Virus record (IMG/VR): IMGVR_UViG_3300049222_000326 | Coordinates: 1 to 44,152 of that record | Strand: one strand, 5' to 3' | Source: a virus | Length of the DNA stretch: 44,152 nt | Position numbers and translations under genes: made by a program | Notes under the pieces: model-generated | What the model saw: the letters and a program-made list of their open reading frames with translations, nothing else | Database searches by the model: none | Told to the model about the DNA's origin: nothing | In this document: piece by piece, positions 8,763 through 15,932 of the stretch | Layout: each line of letters begins with the position of its first letter | How positions within the stretch are numbered: position 1 is the stretch's first letter

Positions 8763-9604
8763 GCAACTCGAACAGCGCTAGTCAACGGCAAATGACCAAC
8801 AAGCTGTCGTGTTAAACGCTTGCGTGGTACGTCCGCTCCAACAGCATCAAACACTGATGCCATCTCCAATGTCAGTGCTGTGCTGTCCCATTTGGCGCTA
8901 ATAATCTGCCCGATGTACTGGTTGATCAAGGTGTAACCGTCTTTGTCGTCTGGGTCGATTAACACAGTGCGAACGTTGGCTAGATATTCGTCCTGCACTG
9001 CAATCGTTGCGAATGGACGGCTCAGCTCGTTGTTTGGAAAAGCGATCGTTGCAGGTTGGTTGTCACCGGACTTAGTGACGGTGACACCTGAAAACGCAAA
9101 CGGCATAAAACCAAATTCGACCCTAGCGCCAGTGTCCTGGTTAAAAAAAGGCGCGTTTTCACCGACCCAGTAGTTTTGGAACTTGTAATCACCCAAAGTC
9201 GTGGGTGAGCGCAACGTCAAGTAATGACCGAATGCAAGGCCAGCATCACTAGCTTCAATTCCAACAGTCTTAGCAGCACCACCCATTCCAGAATGGACAC
9301 TGCAGTAATAAAAAAGCAGCGGTGCTTTGTAGGCGATCGTGATCTCTGTATAAGCGCCTGAACTGCCAGGTGTCCCAGCCGTTGTTACGCCTGTTGTATA
9401 CTCCGTTCCACCGCCATGGGTGCCGTCAGGGGTAGTGCTAAATCGAAGCGGGTGGCCTGAGTTACTTGAGTCTTCCTGCGTGAATCGGTATGTCTTGCCT
9501 TCTGTCAGTTCGAGTGTTTCAGCATCCAGCGAACCACCGTCAAAGCGATAGCGGTTGCCGCCACCACTAGCAACAACAGTTACGGCAAACGTTTGATCTG
9601 CCAT
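8759..9604 (-). CDS. Minor tail protein with N-terminal cupredoxin-like domain
   Basis: The protein has 281 residues in two parts. Residues 1-115 look like a small blue-copper fold: His51 in SGHPLRF, then Cys101, His104 and Met107 in YYCSVHSGMGG. That is the four-ligand set of a type 1 copper site with the C-x2-H-x2-M spacing found in amicyanin. Residues 120-281 resemble the DUF1833/lambda M-like minor tail family (SPTTLGDYKF, DPDDKDGYTLINQYIG, LTLEMASVFD). It sits between the tape measure and the NlpC-like gene, sharing one base with the former. The tail role follows from context. Copper binding is inferred from ligands alone; the domain could be a structural fold that kept the motif without metal. 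Confidence 0.7.
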   Translation of the reverse strand: MADQTFAVTVVASGGGNRYRFDGGSLDAETLELTEGKTYRFTQEDSSNSGHPLRFSTTPDGTHGGGTEYTTGVTTAGTPGSSGAYTEITIAYKAPLLFYYCSVHSGMGGAAKTVGIEASDAGLAFGHYLTLRSPTTLGDYKFQNYWVGENAPFFNQDTGARVEFGFMPFAFSGVTVTKSGDNQPATIAFPNNELSRPFATIAVQDEYLANVRTVLIDPDDKDGYTLINQYIGQIISAKWDSTALTLEMASVFDAVGADVPRKRLTRQLVGHLPLTSAVRVA

Positions 9605-12096
9605 CAGAGACCAATCCTCTTGCGCTGCGAAGTGTTCTGTCTAAGGGTAGTCAAGGCACGTTGTTCGCCTTGTGTCGCGCCTTGTGCTGCAGCCTGCTGC
9701 ATTCCACGCTGGAACTGATCAGCAGTCACATAATCAACGCTATTGATACGTTCCACGGTGTAACGAACGTCGATTGGTTCGGCAACTGCTGTTCCGCCAC
9801 CTTCGCCTGAGGTTCCAGAACCGCCCGTTTCGGGAATGACAGAACCACCACGAGCACCGCGAGAATAACGCGCCATGCTTTCACGCATTTTGCTTTCAGG
9901 GATAACGTATTCAGGTTCACCGCCTTCACCAACAAGAGCATTAGTCGGGCCTGAAACGTAACCGCCTTCTGCATATCCTGTTGGTATGCCGCCAAGTGAT
10001 CCAAAAACATTTGAATCGACTTGAGTGAAATTGCCAGTAGCACCAGATGACATTGCGAAGCTACCACCGCCAATGCCCAGCGCCTTCATGATCGTGCCGT
10101 ACAGGATCATCGCCAGCTGCTGCGCAATGATCTTTGCCGCCATATCAAGGAAGTGTTCGGCAACCGACGCCATCATGTCGGCTAGTGCTTCCTGAGCACT
10201 CTTGCTGCCAGTGATGACAGATGTGAAGGCATTGCTGAATGCATTGCCAATAGCAGTTGCACCAGCAGCAACCTGATTTTCAATCTTGAGTAACTCTTCT
10301 AGCTGCTGTTTCATTTGATATCCAGGATCAGCCTCTTGCGCTTTTCGACGCGCTTCTTCGGCTTCTTCGGCGTCACGTCGTGCTTTTTCGGCGGCATCAG
10401 CAGCGGCTTGTGCAGCCTCTTCGCGTTGTATTTCTGCTTCCCTTGCTTCATGCAATTTCTTGATTAAAACTTCGATGTTGTCAATTTCAGTTTGTTTCAG
10501 GTCTGGGAATTGCTTTGCAAGATCTGCAATTTGATGATCCCGCTGCAAAATGCGATCTTTCGCATCATCAACTTCATTGGTTAATGCAATTTGTCGTTCA
10601 AGTTGTTTGATCATTTCAGCCGCTGATTGCGCTTGTCTTTGGCGACGTTTTTCGGCTTCCTCGGCTTGCTTTCGTTGTTGTTCTGTTAATTTAGTCTGCC
10701 TTTGTTGCTCTGCTTCGTTTGACATTTGATTGATCAAGCCCATATTCAAACCTGCACCCTGTGTTGCGTCGTACTCTTTGACGCGTGCTGCTTCTTTAAG
10801 AAGCTTGACTTGTTCGCGCATTCTGCGAACGCGTTCGATATCACCTTCAAGTACAAAATCTTCGACAGCGCCTTGTGCCGCTTTGACTGCTTCTTCTAAA
10901 CGGTCGGCTTCCTCTGTAAGTTTTTGCGCTTCTTCCTCAAGTTCAGAAACAGGTGCTTCCTCTAAACGTTTATTAAACCGGCTTTGTGCAGTGGCTGCGT
11001 CGTATAACGAATAGCCAACAGCTGCAACGCCTGCAGCCAGTGCAACCCACGGCGCTGCCGCGATTAAACCGCCAACACTAATAGCGGCAAGCAAACTTTT
11101 AATTGCAGCCAATGCGGGTGCCATCGTCACAAATGCCCCGGTGAGGCCAATGACGGCGGCCGTGAAAGTTTTAACTGGTCCCGGAAGGTCTCCAAACGCC
11201 TTAATGATTTCGGTCAGCTGTTTGACCAATGGAACAACAACAGGCAGCAATTCAGAGCCAACTGCATTGCTTAGTTCTGAAACTGCATTGCTAAATGCCT
11301 TGAATTGTTGCGCCGGAGATTCTGCTAGTAATGCATCAATCTTGCCTTTGTTCTCGTCAAAACCTTTTGCTAAAGCATTGATCAAAATGTCCGACGTAAT
11401 CTTGCCTTCACTACCAAGCTGCTTGAGTTCACCTACCGTAACACCCATCTCTTTTGAGACAAGTCGCAAAATGCCCGGCACTTGTTCCGCAATAGAGCGG
11501 AATTCATCACCCTGCAAACGACCAGAACCGAGCGCCTGACTCAACTGCAAAAACGCACCTGATGCAGCAGCGGCAGATGTTCCGCTCGCTAGTGCTGTTG
11601 CATTAAAGCCTTCGTAAACCGTTTGAACTTGTTCAAGCGAAATACCGAGCGGCCGCAAACGTGCATAAGCGTCTGAAAAATTGCTTGCCGCTTCGGCTTG
11701 CGATTGATTGAAAGTCCTGGCATTTTTACTTACAAGTTGTTGAATGCGTCCGAACTCGCCATATTCTTCAGACAGGGCTTTTAGCCGCACTTGTGTTTGC
11801 TTAAACTCTGCGGCTTGCCCAATGATTCGTTTCGTTAATGCGCCTGCACCGACGCTAAGAATCGCTCCGCGAACACCACTTAGCTTATTGGTCAGTGCCC
11901 TTGCACCTGCCGCAGCCCGATCAAAAGCAGACCGCATCTGTTTGCCCATGCGGCCAGCCACAACAGACAAATTACGCATGGCACGTTGCGTGCCAGACAT
12001 GGTGCGTTGTACTTTTTTGCCTTCCTTGTCAACCTGGCGCAACGGGTTAATAGCTTTGACCGCGTTGACAATCAGCTCAACGTTGGATACTGCCAC
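9604..12096 (-). CDS. Tape measure protein
   Basis: The protein is 830 residues. The N-terminal 300 residues match the tape measure domain (TIGR02675 type): ARTFNQSQAEAASNFSDAYARL, a long Ala/Gly helix SGTSAAAASGAFLQLSQALGSG, then GDEFRSIAEQVPGILRLV and GKITSDILINALAKGF. Hydrophobic helices at about 325-375 are followed by a long charged coiled coil (about 385-640) and a Gly-rich C-terminus. At about 0.15 nm per residue the length predicts a tail near 125 nm (family rule of thumb). It follows the chaperone frameshift pair, the standard position, and shares one base with the next gene. Confidence 0.93.
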   Translation of the reverse strand: MAVSNVELIVNAVKAINPLRQVDKEGKKVQRTMSGTQRAMRNLSVVAGRMGKQMRSAFDRAAAGARALTNKLSGVRGAILSVGAGALTKRIIGQAAEFKQTQVRLKALSEEYGEFGRIQQLVSKNARTFNQSQAEAASNFSDAYARLRPLGISLEQVQTVYEGFNATALASGTSAAAASGAFLQLSQALGSGRLQGDEFRSIAEQVPGILRLVSKEMGVTVGELKQLGSEGKITSDILINALAKGFDENKGKIDALLAESPAQQFKAFSNAVSELSNAVGSELLPVVVPLVKQLTEIIKAFGDLPGPVKTFTAAVIGLTGAFVTMAPALAAIKSLLAAISVGGLIAAAPWVALAAGVAAVGYSLYDAATAQSRFNKRLEEAPVSELEEEAQKLTEEADRLEEAVKAAQGAVEDFVLEGDIERVRRMREQVKLLKEAARVKEYDATQGAGLNMGLINQMSNEAEQQRQTKLTEQQRKQAEEAEKRRQRQAQSAAEMIKQLERQIALTNEVDDAKDRILQRDHQIADLAKQFPDLKQTEIDNIEVLIKKLHEAREAEIQREEAAQAAADAAEKARRDAEEAEEARRKAQEADPGYQMKQQLEELLKIENQVAAGATAIGNAFSNAFTSVITGSKSAQEALADMMASVAEHFLDMAAKIIAQQLAMILYGTIMKALGIGGGSFAMSSGATGNFTQVDSNVFGSLGGIPTGYAEGGYVSGPTNALVGEGGEPEYVIPESKMRESMARYSRGARGGSVIPETGGSGTSGEGGGTAVAEPIDVRYTVERINSVDYVTADQFQRGMQQAAAQGATQGEQRALTTLRQNTSQRKRIGL

Positions 12097-12120
12097 GGCT
12101 ACCTAAGCGATAGTCACATG

Positions 12121-12650
12121 CTATCGCCGCATTTTGGCGCGTTGCTGTGAACGCTCTTGCTCTTCCCCTTTAACTGCATAATATGCAGCGTAATAAATCA
12201 GCTCCGCATCGGTTAGTTCCGTGCGAAGCCGACTAACAGTCATTCCTAATTCGCAGGACAAGAAAAACTCAAAATTGAGCCACTTGTCCTGCTTCAGTCG
12301 TTTTTTGCCTCGTCAATGTCAGGGTCCGTGCTGACGCCAAACAAGAACAGCTCAAGATCATTTAACACCGTTTCAGGCAGTCTGCGTTGCAGTTTCGCGG
12401 CATCAGCAGGCGCAAAGGCTTTGGTTCCATCCTCAAGTTCTGCCATTTGGCAAAGCATCTGCGTGCTGATGTCCAATGCTTCTTCAGTACCAGCAAGACT
12501 TGAAGCTTTTTTGCGATCTGCACGAGTGATGGGCTTGAAATACAGATCCGTCAGCTTTTCACCGTCTGCATTCTTTAGCTCAAATTTACGGCGTTGGTTC
12601 AGGTCGAACGCCTCAGTAAGAAGGTCAACCGTTCGCTTTTGCGGTGCCAT
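12121..12650 (-). CDS. Tail assembly chaperone GT-type, -1 frameshift product
   Basis: A -1 shift at the A AAA AAC heptamer (12300-12306) joins the first 117 residues of the 118-residue chaperone to 59 more in the overlapping frame, giving 176 residues. The extension reads RLKQDKWLNFEFFLSCELGM and continues TVSRLRTELTDAELIYYAAY, the hallmark of T-type chaperone extensions (the CELGMTVSRLR motif). It ends at 12121, 24 bases before the tape measure start. As in lambda G/GT, the long form would bind tape measure protein and help polymerise the tube around it. This is established for the family and inferred here from the slippery site and the recognisable extension. Confidence 0.88.
12294..12650 (-). 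CDS. Tail assembly chaperone G-type, zero-frame product
   Basis: The 118-residue protein ends EAKND at the stop at 12294. It has the compact, acidic/basic mixed character of short tail chaperones (FELKNADGEKLTDLYFKPIT, AADAAKLQRRLPETVLNDLE). It lies between the tail-tube gene and the tape measure, where lambda-like G genes lie. Its last codons hold the slippery heptamer producing the longer form. The ATG follows directly on the T-tract of an intrinsic terminator (12652-12679), so expression depends on readthrough from the abundant tail-tube transcript or on a separate start inside it. Confidence 0.85.
   Translation of the reverse strand: MAPQKRTVDLLTEAFDLNQRRKFELKNADGEKLTDLYFKPITRADRKKASSLAGTEEALDISTQMLCQMAELEDGTKAFAPADAAKLQRRLPETVLNDLELFLFGVSTDPDIDEAKND
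12300..12306 (-). promoter_or_regulatory. Slippery heptamer A AAA AAC for -1 ribosomal frameshift
   Basis: On the minus strand the codons GCA AAA AAC GAC TGA end the short chaperone. A AAA AAC is a canonical X XXY YYZ heptamer in the correct register and lies one codon before the stop. Slipping back one base opens a 59-codon frame that encodes a family-typical chaperone extension. I did not identify a clear downstream stimulatory pseudoknot. Confidence 0.88.
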
Positions 12651-12651
12651 T

Positions 12652-12679
12652 AAAAAAGCGGGCCAAACTATGACCCGCT
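12652..12679 (-). terminator. Intrinsic terminator/attenuator after tail-tube gene
   Basis: Read on the minus strand, AGCGGG pairs with CCCGCT (12674-12679 with 12657-12662) across an 11-base loop and is followed at once by six T residues. The T-tract ends one base before the chaperone ATG at 12650. It would stop part of the transcripts after the abundant tail-tube gene and let fewer through to the chaperones and tape measure. Confidence 0.75.
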
Positions 12680-12708
12680 AACAGTAGCACTAAACGCCTA
12701 AAAGTTCA

Positions 12709-13131
12709 TCACTCAAGGTTAGAAGTAATGGTGCCAGAGGTGACGAAGTTGCAGGTAACAATGACAAGCTCACCAACAGTGGAAGTGATTTCCATGTCGG
12801 TAATGATGCCAGAAAATTCCAGCGAATCCGTGCCAGTGGTGCTTCCGGTGGTGAACAGCTCAAATGATGCATCAGTGGCATCATTTGCCTTCACGACGTC
12901 CTCAATCAAACCGGCTTGACCCGTTGCGTCAGGGTCATAAACCAGCTCAACGGTGCCGGAGCCAGAAATCAAACCACCAACATAAGCACGGAAAGTATCG
13001 CCGTGATCAGTGGTTTCGTAGGTCTCTTTAGTGATCGACATCGACCAACTACGAGTCCCGACAACAGTTGCAAGGGTGCCTGATCCAGTTTCAAACTGAA
13101 CAGAACCTTGCTCACCGCGAAGAATAGCCAT
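12709..13131 (-). CDS. Major tail tube protein
   Basis: The 140-residue protein has typical tube-protein features: RSWSMSITKETYETTDHGDT near residue 28, the SGSGTVELVYDPDA turn near 55-70, and a beta-rich C-terminus ending TCNFVTSGTITSNLE. It lies between the tail terminator and the chaperone frameshift pair, which is the standard siphovirus order. A GAGG Shine-Dalgarno element lies about 12 bases before the ATG. The gene is followed by a terminator hairpin, consistent with high expression of a protein needed in many copies. Two further tail-tube-like proteins are encoded at 2875-4178, but this is the best candidate for the main tube. Confidence 0.85.
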   Translation of the reverse strand: MAILRGEQGSVQFETGSGTLATVVGTRSWSMSITKETYETTDHGDTFRAYVGGLISGSGTVELVYDPDATGQAGLIEDVVKANDATDASFELFTTGSTTGTDSLEFSGIITDMEITSTVGELVIVTCNFVTSGTITSNLE

Positions 13132-13133
13132 GG

Positions 13134-13559
13134 TCAGAGTTCCTCAATGAATTCAAAGGTCACACGGACCTGGGTTTGGTAATACCCTTCAGGCGATGGT
13201 GTTGCCACTACCTCCGGGCCGATTGGTGCATCGAAGTAAACCCCCGACACAATGTTTCGATTATAGAGATCACGAATGCGCTTGCTGATTGTCAAATTGG
13301 CCCCAGCTCCTACACCTTGAGCACTGAAAACGTTGATAACAACCACTCCGGTCATGCGGTTGTCGGATCCTGTAGGTAGACCCTGCGTTAGATACGAACT
13401 GCTGTTAAAGCTGACAAGGCACTGCACCCACGATGAGTTCGGGGTTGGCTTGTATGCCATGTTGTGAAATACAACCGGCACCTGCGGGCTGTTATTTAGC
13501 TCAGTGGCAAGCCGACCTTCAATGGTCGATCTGATGGTGTTCAGGTTTGCTGCCGCCAT
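13134..13559 (-). CDS. Tail terminator protein
   Basis: The 141-residue protein begins with a helix (NLNTIRSTIEGRLATELNN) followed by PVVFHNMAYKPTPNSSWVQ and strands ending TQVRVTFEFIEEL. This arrangement is characteristic of tail terminator (lambda U / DUF4128-like) proteins, in which the phrase on input width and position precedes SWVQ. It sits between the HK97 gp10-like neck protein and the tail tube gene, sharing one base with the former. The role is to cap the tube at its head-proximal end and set its length together with the tape measure (family knowledge). Confidence 0.75.
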   Translation of the reverse strand: MAAANLNTIRSTIEGRLATELNNSPQVPVVFHNMAYKPTPNSSWVQCLVSFNSSSYLTQGLPTGSDNRMTGVVVINVFSAQGVGAGANLTISKRIRDLYNRNIVSGVYFDAPIGPEVVATPSPEGYYQTQVRVTFEFIEEL

Positions 13560-14050
13560 CAGCTTTGCCGCTTGATACGTTCATATTCTGCCTTCACATA
13601 ATCACGAAGGTCGTTGTTGATTAAATCAATCCAACCAGGCCCATTGGTTTGGTGGCTGCTTCCTTTGCCGGGCTCTGCCCAGTTCGTTACCTTGCGATTT
13701 GGGTCATACCGTTGTTCTTCTTTCTTGCCGGAACCGCCCTGCGCATAGGCGAGCTTTTCTGCGTATGGCAGGTTGTTATGGATGCTGTAATAGTTGCCAA
13801 GTTTTTCTGTGCCGTAGTTCGCTTTGCGCACTTGCGGCTGGGTGTTTCGGTAATCACCTTTAGGTAAGCCAGCAAACGGTGCAGCGTTTTGACCAATCGC
13901 CCAGCTGTTCCTAAACCGACCAAGGTCAACAGGGCTTGCCTGTTTAAGCATTGAATCGGCTTGCAAGACGGTTTTGCGCAAGACCTTTTCAACCTGCTCT
14001 TGCATGTGATCAGCAATCTGATCGAGCCGTATTTCTTTTGCCATGATCAA
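13559..14050 (-). CDS. HK97 gp10-like neck / tail completion protein
   Basis: This is a protein of up to 163 residues. The segment TVLQADSMLKQASPVDLGRFRNSW is the typical signature of HK97 gp10-like proteins (a helix, then SPVDTGRFRxSW). The likely start is the internal ATG two codons in (MAKEIR, 14044), since the first Met overlaps the upstream gene by four bases; either works. The C-terminal part has YIHNNLPYAEKLAYAQG-like features (read as YYSIHNNLPYAEKLAYAQGG), also family-typical. It connects the head-tail stopper to the terminator in the neck. Confidence 0.8.
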   Translation of the reverse strand: MIMAKEIRLDQIADHMQEQVEKVLRKTVLQADSMLKQASPVDLGRFRNSWAIGQNAAPFAGLPKGDYRNTQPQVRKANYGTEKLGNYYSIHNNLPYAEKLAYAQGGSGKKEEQRYDPNRKVTNWAEPGKGSSHQTNGPGWIDLINNDLRDYVKAEYERIKRQS

Positions 14051-14403
14051 GCACGCAAGAACAGCTCGTAAGTAATCGCGGTGTTTTCTAGCTCTTGCGT
14101 TGTGATCTGAATGATTTGATGAACGACGCCGCCAATCAAAACTCGATCATTAGTTTCAGGCGTGCTTGTCAGATCCTGCGCTGCAACTGTTAATCGCTTG
14201 TCACCAGCACGCACAAGTTCGTTGACATCACGTTGATTGACATCTTCTAAAACACCCTTGATATTGTCGCTGCTACTGCTTGTAGTAATCGTGCCGCTTG
14301 ACGTGTCATAAGCACTAGCAGTCACAAAGGTGACCGTAACGCTGCCGCCAAACTTGCTGATGGCTTTGCCTGCAACCTTTTTCAGAGAGTTAGCAAGTCC
14401 CAT
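14047..14403 (-). CDS. Head-tail stopper / joining protein
   Basis: The 118-residue beta-rich protein has a short N-terminal helix (GLANSLKKVAGKAISKFGGS) and the segment NIKGVLEDVNQRDVNELVRAGDKRLTV, then TPETNDRVLIGGVVHQI and the C-terminal ITYELFLRA. This resembles the small head-closure proteins that sit between the connector and the gp10-like protein. It shares one base with the upstream gene at 14403 and overlaps the downstream one by four (ATGA). The assignment rests on fold-like pattern and gene order. Confidence 0.6.
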   Translation of the reverse strand: MGLANSLKKVAGKAISKFGGSVTVTFVTASAYDTSSGTITTSSSSDNIKGVLEDVNQRDVNELVRAGDKRLTVAAQDLTSTPETNDRVLIGGVVHQIIQITTQELENTAITYELFLRA

Positions 14404-14657
14404 CAGATTCGATACGCAATGCAGGCACCGTTCTGAAGCTGAATGCTGGTAAACACACCGGTTAGATGGAAACCGGACGGCATCGACTCACCTGCAAGCG
14501 TGTTGCCGGTGTAATTTTCAGAGACGATTGAAGTAATCGTGCTGTTTTCGTAGAAGTCGATTTGCTTAAATCGACCTGTATGTGCAACAGAATCAGTGAT
14601 TACTTCCGCGCCAACGGTGTAATCAACGTCGCCGTAGGATCCAAAACCTTTAGACAT
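14403..14657 (-). CDS. Small virion-associated protein, tandem paralogue 2
   Basis: The 84-residue protein is homologous to the 75-residue gene just upstream (14660-14887). Both share an AHTGRF motif, an acidic hydrophobic strand (YENSTITSIVSENYTGN here), a GVxTSIxL segment near the end and a C-terminal AYR(I/L). I recognise such proteins in marine cyanophages as small structural or spike-base-like proteins, but the function is unproven. The pair lies between the connector and stopper genes, an unusual place for spike parts. The gene shares one base with the stopper gene. Confidence 0.6.
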   Translation of the reverse strand: MSKGFGSYGDVDYTVGAEVITDSVAHTGRFKQIDFYENSTITSIVSENYTGNTLAGESMPSGFHLTGVFTSIQLQNGACIAYRI

Positions 14658-14659
14658 GA

Positions 14660-14887
14660 TCAGAGTCGGTAAGCCATTACAGAGCCGCTGGTCAGCGTAA
14701 TGCTGGTGATCACACCGCAGATTTCGCAGCTTGCCTTCAATGGTGCTGCAGCCATTGAATTGCCGGTGATGTCTTCAGTGTCGATCGCAGCGATCACAGA
14801 ATCCTCAAGGGCAACGATCTTGCCGAAACGACCTGTATGCGCTGCAGTGTCGTCAATGTATTCAGCACCCGGATACATGTATTGCAT
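14660..14887 (-). CDS. Small virion-associated protein, tandem paralogue 1
   Basis: The 75-residue protein is paralogous to the 84-residue gene immediately downstream: AHTGRFGKIVALEDSVIAAI, GNSMAAAPL, CGVITSITLTSGSVMAYRL. It has two cysteines (in ASCEICG) that the paralogue lacks, which may bind metal or form a disulphide. The spacing between the pair is two bases and to the upstream connector gene also two bases, so all are co-translated. A role in the capsid or neck surface is inferred from context. No motif points to an enzyme. Confidence 0.6.
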   Translation of the reverse strand: MQYMYPGAEYIDDTAAHTGRFGKIVALEDSVIAAIDTEDITGNSMAAAPLKASCEICGVITSITLTSGSVMAYRL

Positions 14888-14889
14888 GA

Positions 14890-15450
14890 TTAACTCCGTT
14901 TGATGGAAACGTTACCCGGCCCACTGATTCTAATGCCGTTCAAATAACCCTGAACAATCGGTGGAATACGATCCAAACCGACAGCACCAAACTGATTTGG
15001 TGTGACATTCAAGCTGCCGATACTGACGTTCTTGTAATCCTCAAGACCGCTTAGGCCGATGCCATCCTTGTTGTTGTTTAGATAAACAGCAAGCACCGCT
15101 TGTGCTTTTTTGACCCGCTCAGGGATCTCTTCGTCGGTGTAGTAATCAGTGGTAATACGAAACGGAAAACCAACGCTGTAAGTGTTGATATACGTCCCAG
15201 GGCGCCTGACACCAGTTCGCGGCCATTCAAGCGCCTGCGTATCAGTTGCCTTTGCACCTAGAAACCGCTCGCGATCAATGCGCTGCGCAGCGGTATAAAG
15301 GGCACGATTCTTTTGATCCGTGGTAGCACTTGCCCACGCAGTAACGTCATCATCTTCGATCAAGCCGTCGATGATATCTTGTGCGTCACTCAGCGTCAGG
15401 TAACTGTTGGCGCTTGCGCCGCCCGCTGTTGCGTCGATTGAGATTGCCAT
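14890..15450 (-). CDS. Head-tail connector (DnaT-like structural family)
   Basis: The 186-residue protein has the pattern of the phage 'DnaT-like' connector family: ANSYLTLSDAQDIIDG near the N-terminus, WASATTDQKNRALYTAAQRIDR, then GAKATDTQALEWPRTGVRRP and EIPERVKKAQAVLAVYLNNN. Despite the name the family is a head-completion adaptor rather than a primosome protein. It lies between the capsid/decoration genes and the neck genes, the expected position. The start is the ATG at 15450. An overlapping 57-residue gene on the same strand ends 65 bases inside it. Confidence 0.75.
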   Translation of the reverse strand: MAISIDATAGGASANSYLTLSDAQDIIDGLIEDDDVTAWASATTDQKNRALYTAAQRIDRERFLGAKATDTQALEWPRTGVRRPGTYINTYSVGFPFRITTDYYTDEEIPERVKKAQAVLAVYLNNNKDGIGLSGLEDYKNVSIGSLNVTPNQFGAVGLDRIPPIVQGYLNGIRISGPGNVSIKRS

Positions 15451-15559
15451 CGGCCTTCACGGTCCGTTTTTTAGATTTTGGCGCGTCAACAGAAGAAGAG
15501 GCCACCGCATTTGCGGCAGCCTCAATCTCATGTTTTCGCCGGAAAGCGAACAACCCCAT
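15386..15559 (-). CDS. Small basic protein after decoration gene (57 aa)
   Basis: A 57-residue ORF starts MGLFAFRRKHEIEAAANAVA and continues through a basic Ser/Lys/Arg-rich tail (KSKKRTVKADGN). Its ATG overlaps the stop of the upstream decoration-like gene as TGATG, which favours translational coupling. Its 3' end overlaps the next gene by 65 bases. I recall similar very short basic proteins next to capsid genes in siphoviruses with comparable starts. Function is unknown; a head-interior or scaffold-like accessory role is possible. The overlap makes it less certain than its neighbours. Confidence 0.6.
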   Translation of the reverse strand: MGLFAFRRKHEIEAAANAVASSSVDAPKSKKRTVKADGNLNRRNSGRRKRQQLPDAE

Positions 15560-15921
15560 CAGGAAGCTGCACTCTTGATGACAACAAAGTTCAGCACAAG
15601 GGCTTCACCTGCAGTCGAACCGACGTTGGAAAGGGTCACATCGAAAGACCCAGCAGCAACGGCGCTCACACTTGCGATGTAAGTACCGGTGCTTGCACCA
15701 GATTGCACGCAGACAGACACCACATCGGTGGCGGCCACTTCGCTGTTAGTAACGGTGAAGGAAACTTCAGCCGCACCAGCAAGGGAAGCGTCGTCAGTGG
15801 TGATCTGACCGCAGGGCTGGTTCAGGGTTACGCCAGTGGACTTATCGGTCAACTGGGTAACAGCGCCGCCTTTGACATAGCCAATGGCTTTGCCGGCGGT
15901 TACTTCAAAGAGGGATGCCAT
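15559..15921 (-). CDS. Capsid decoration / head-stabilising-like protein
   Basis: The 120-residue beta-rich protein contains VTQLTDKSTGVTLNQPCGQITTDDASLAGAAEVSFTVTNS-type sequence (split here: VTQLTDKSTGVTLNQP, then CGQITTDDASLAG and AEVSFTVTNSEVAATDVVSV). This family is widespread directly after major capsid genes in marine and soil siphoviruses. Its short length, position 12 bases after the capsid gene and a GAGGT ribosome site about 12 bases before the ATG suggest abundant expression as a capsid surface protein. The decoration role is inferred. Confidence 0.65.
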   Translation of the reverse strand: MASLFEVTAGKAIGYVKGGAVTQLTDKSTGVTLNQPCGQITTDDASLAGAAEVSFTVTNSEVAATDVVSVCVQSGASTGTYIASVSAVAAGSFDVTLSNVGSTAGEALVLNFVVIKSAAS

Positions 15922-15932
15922 GGTTAATTACC

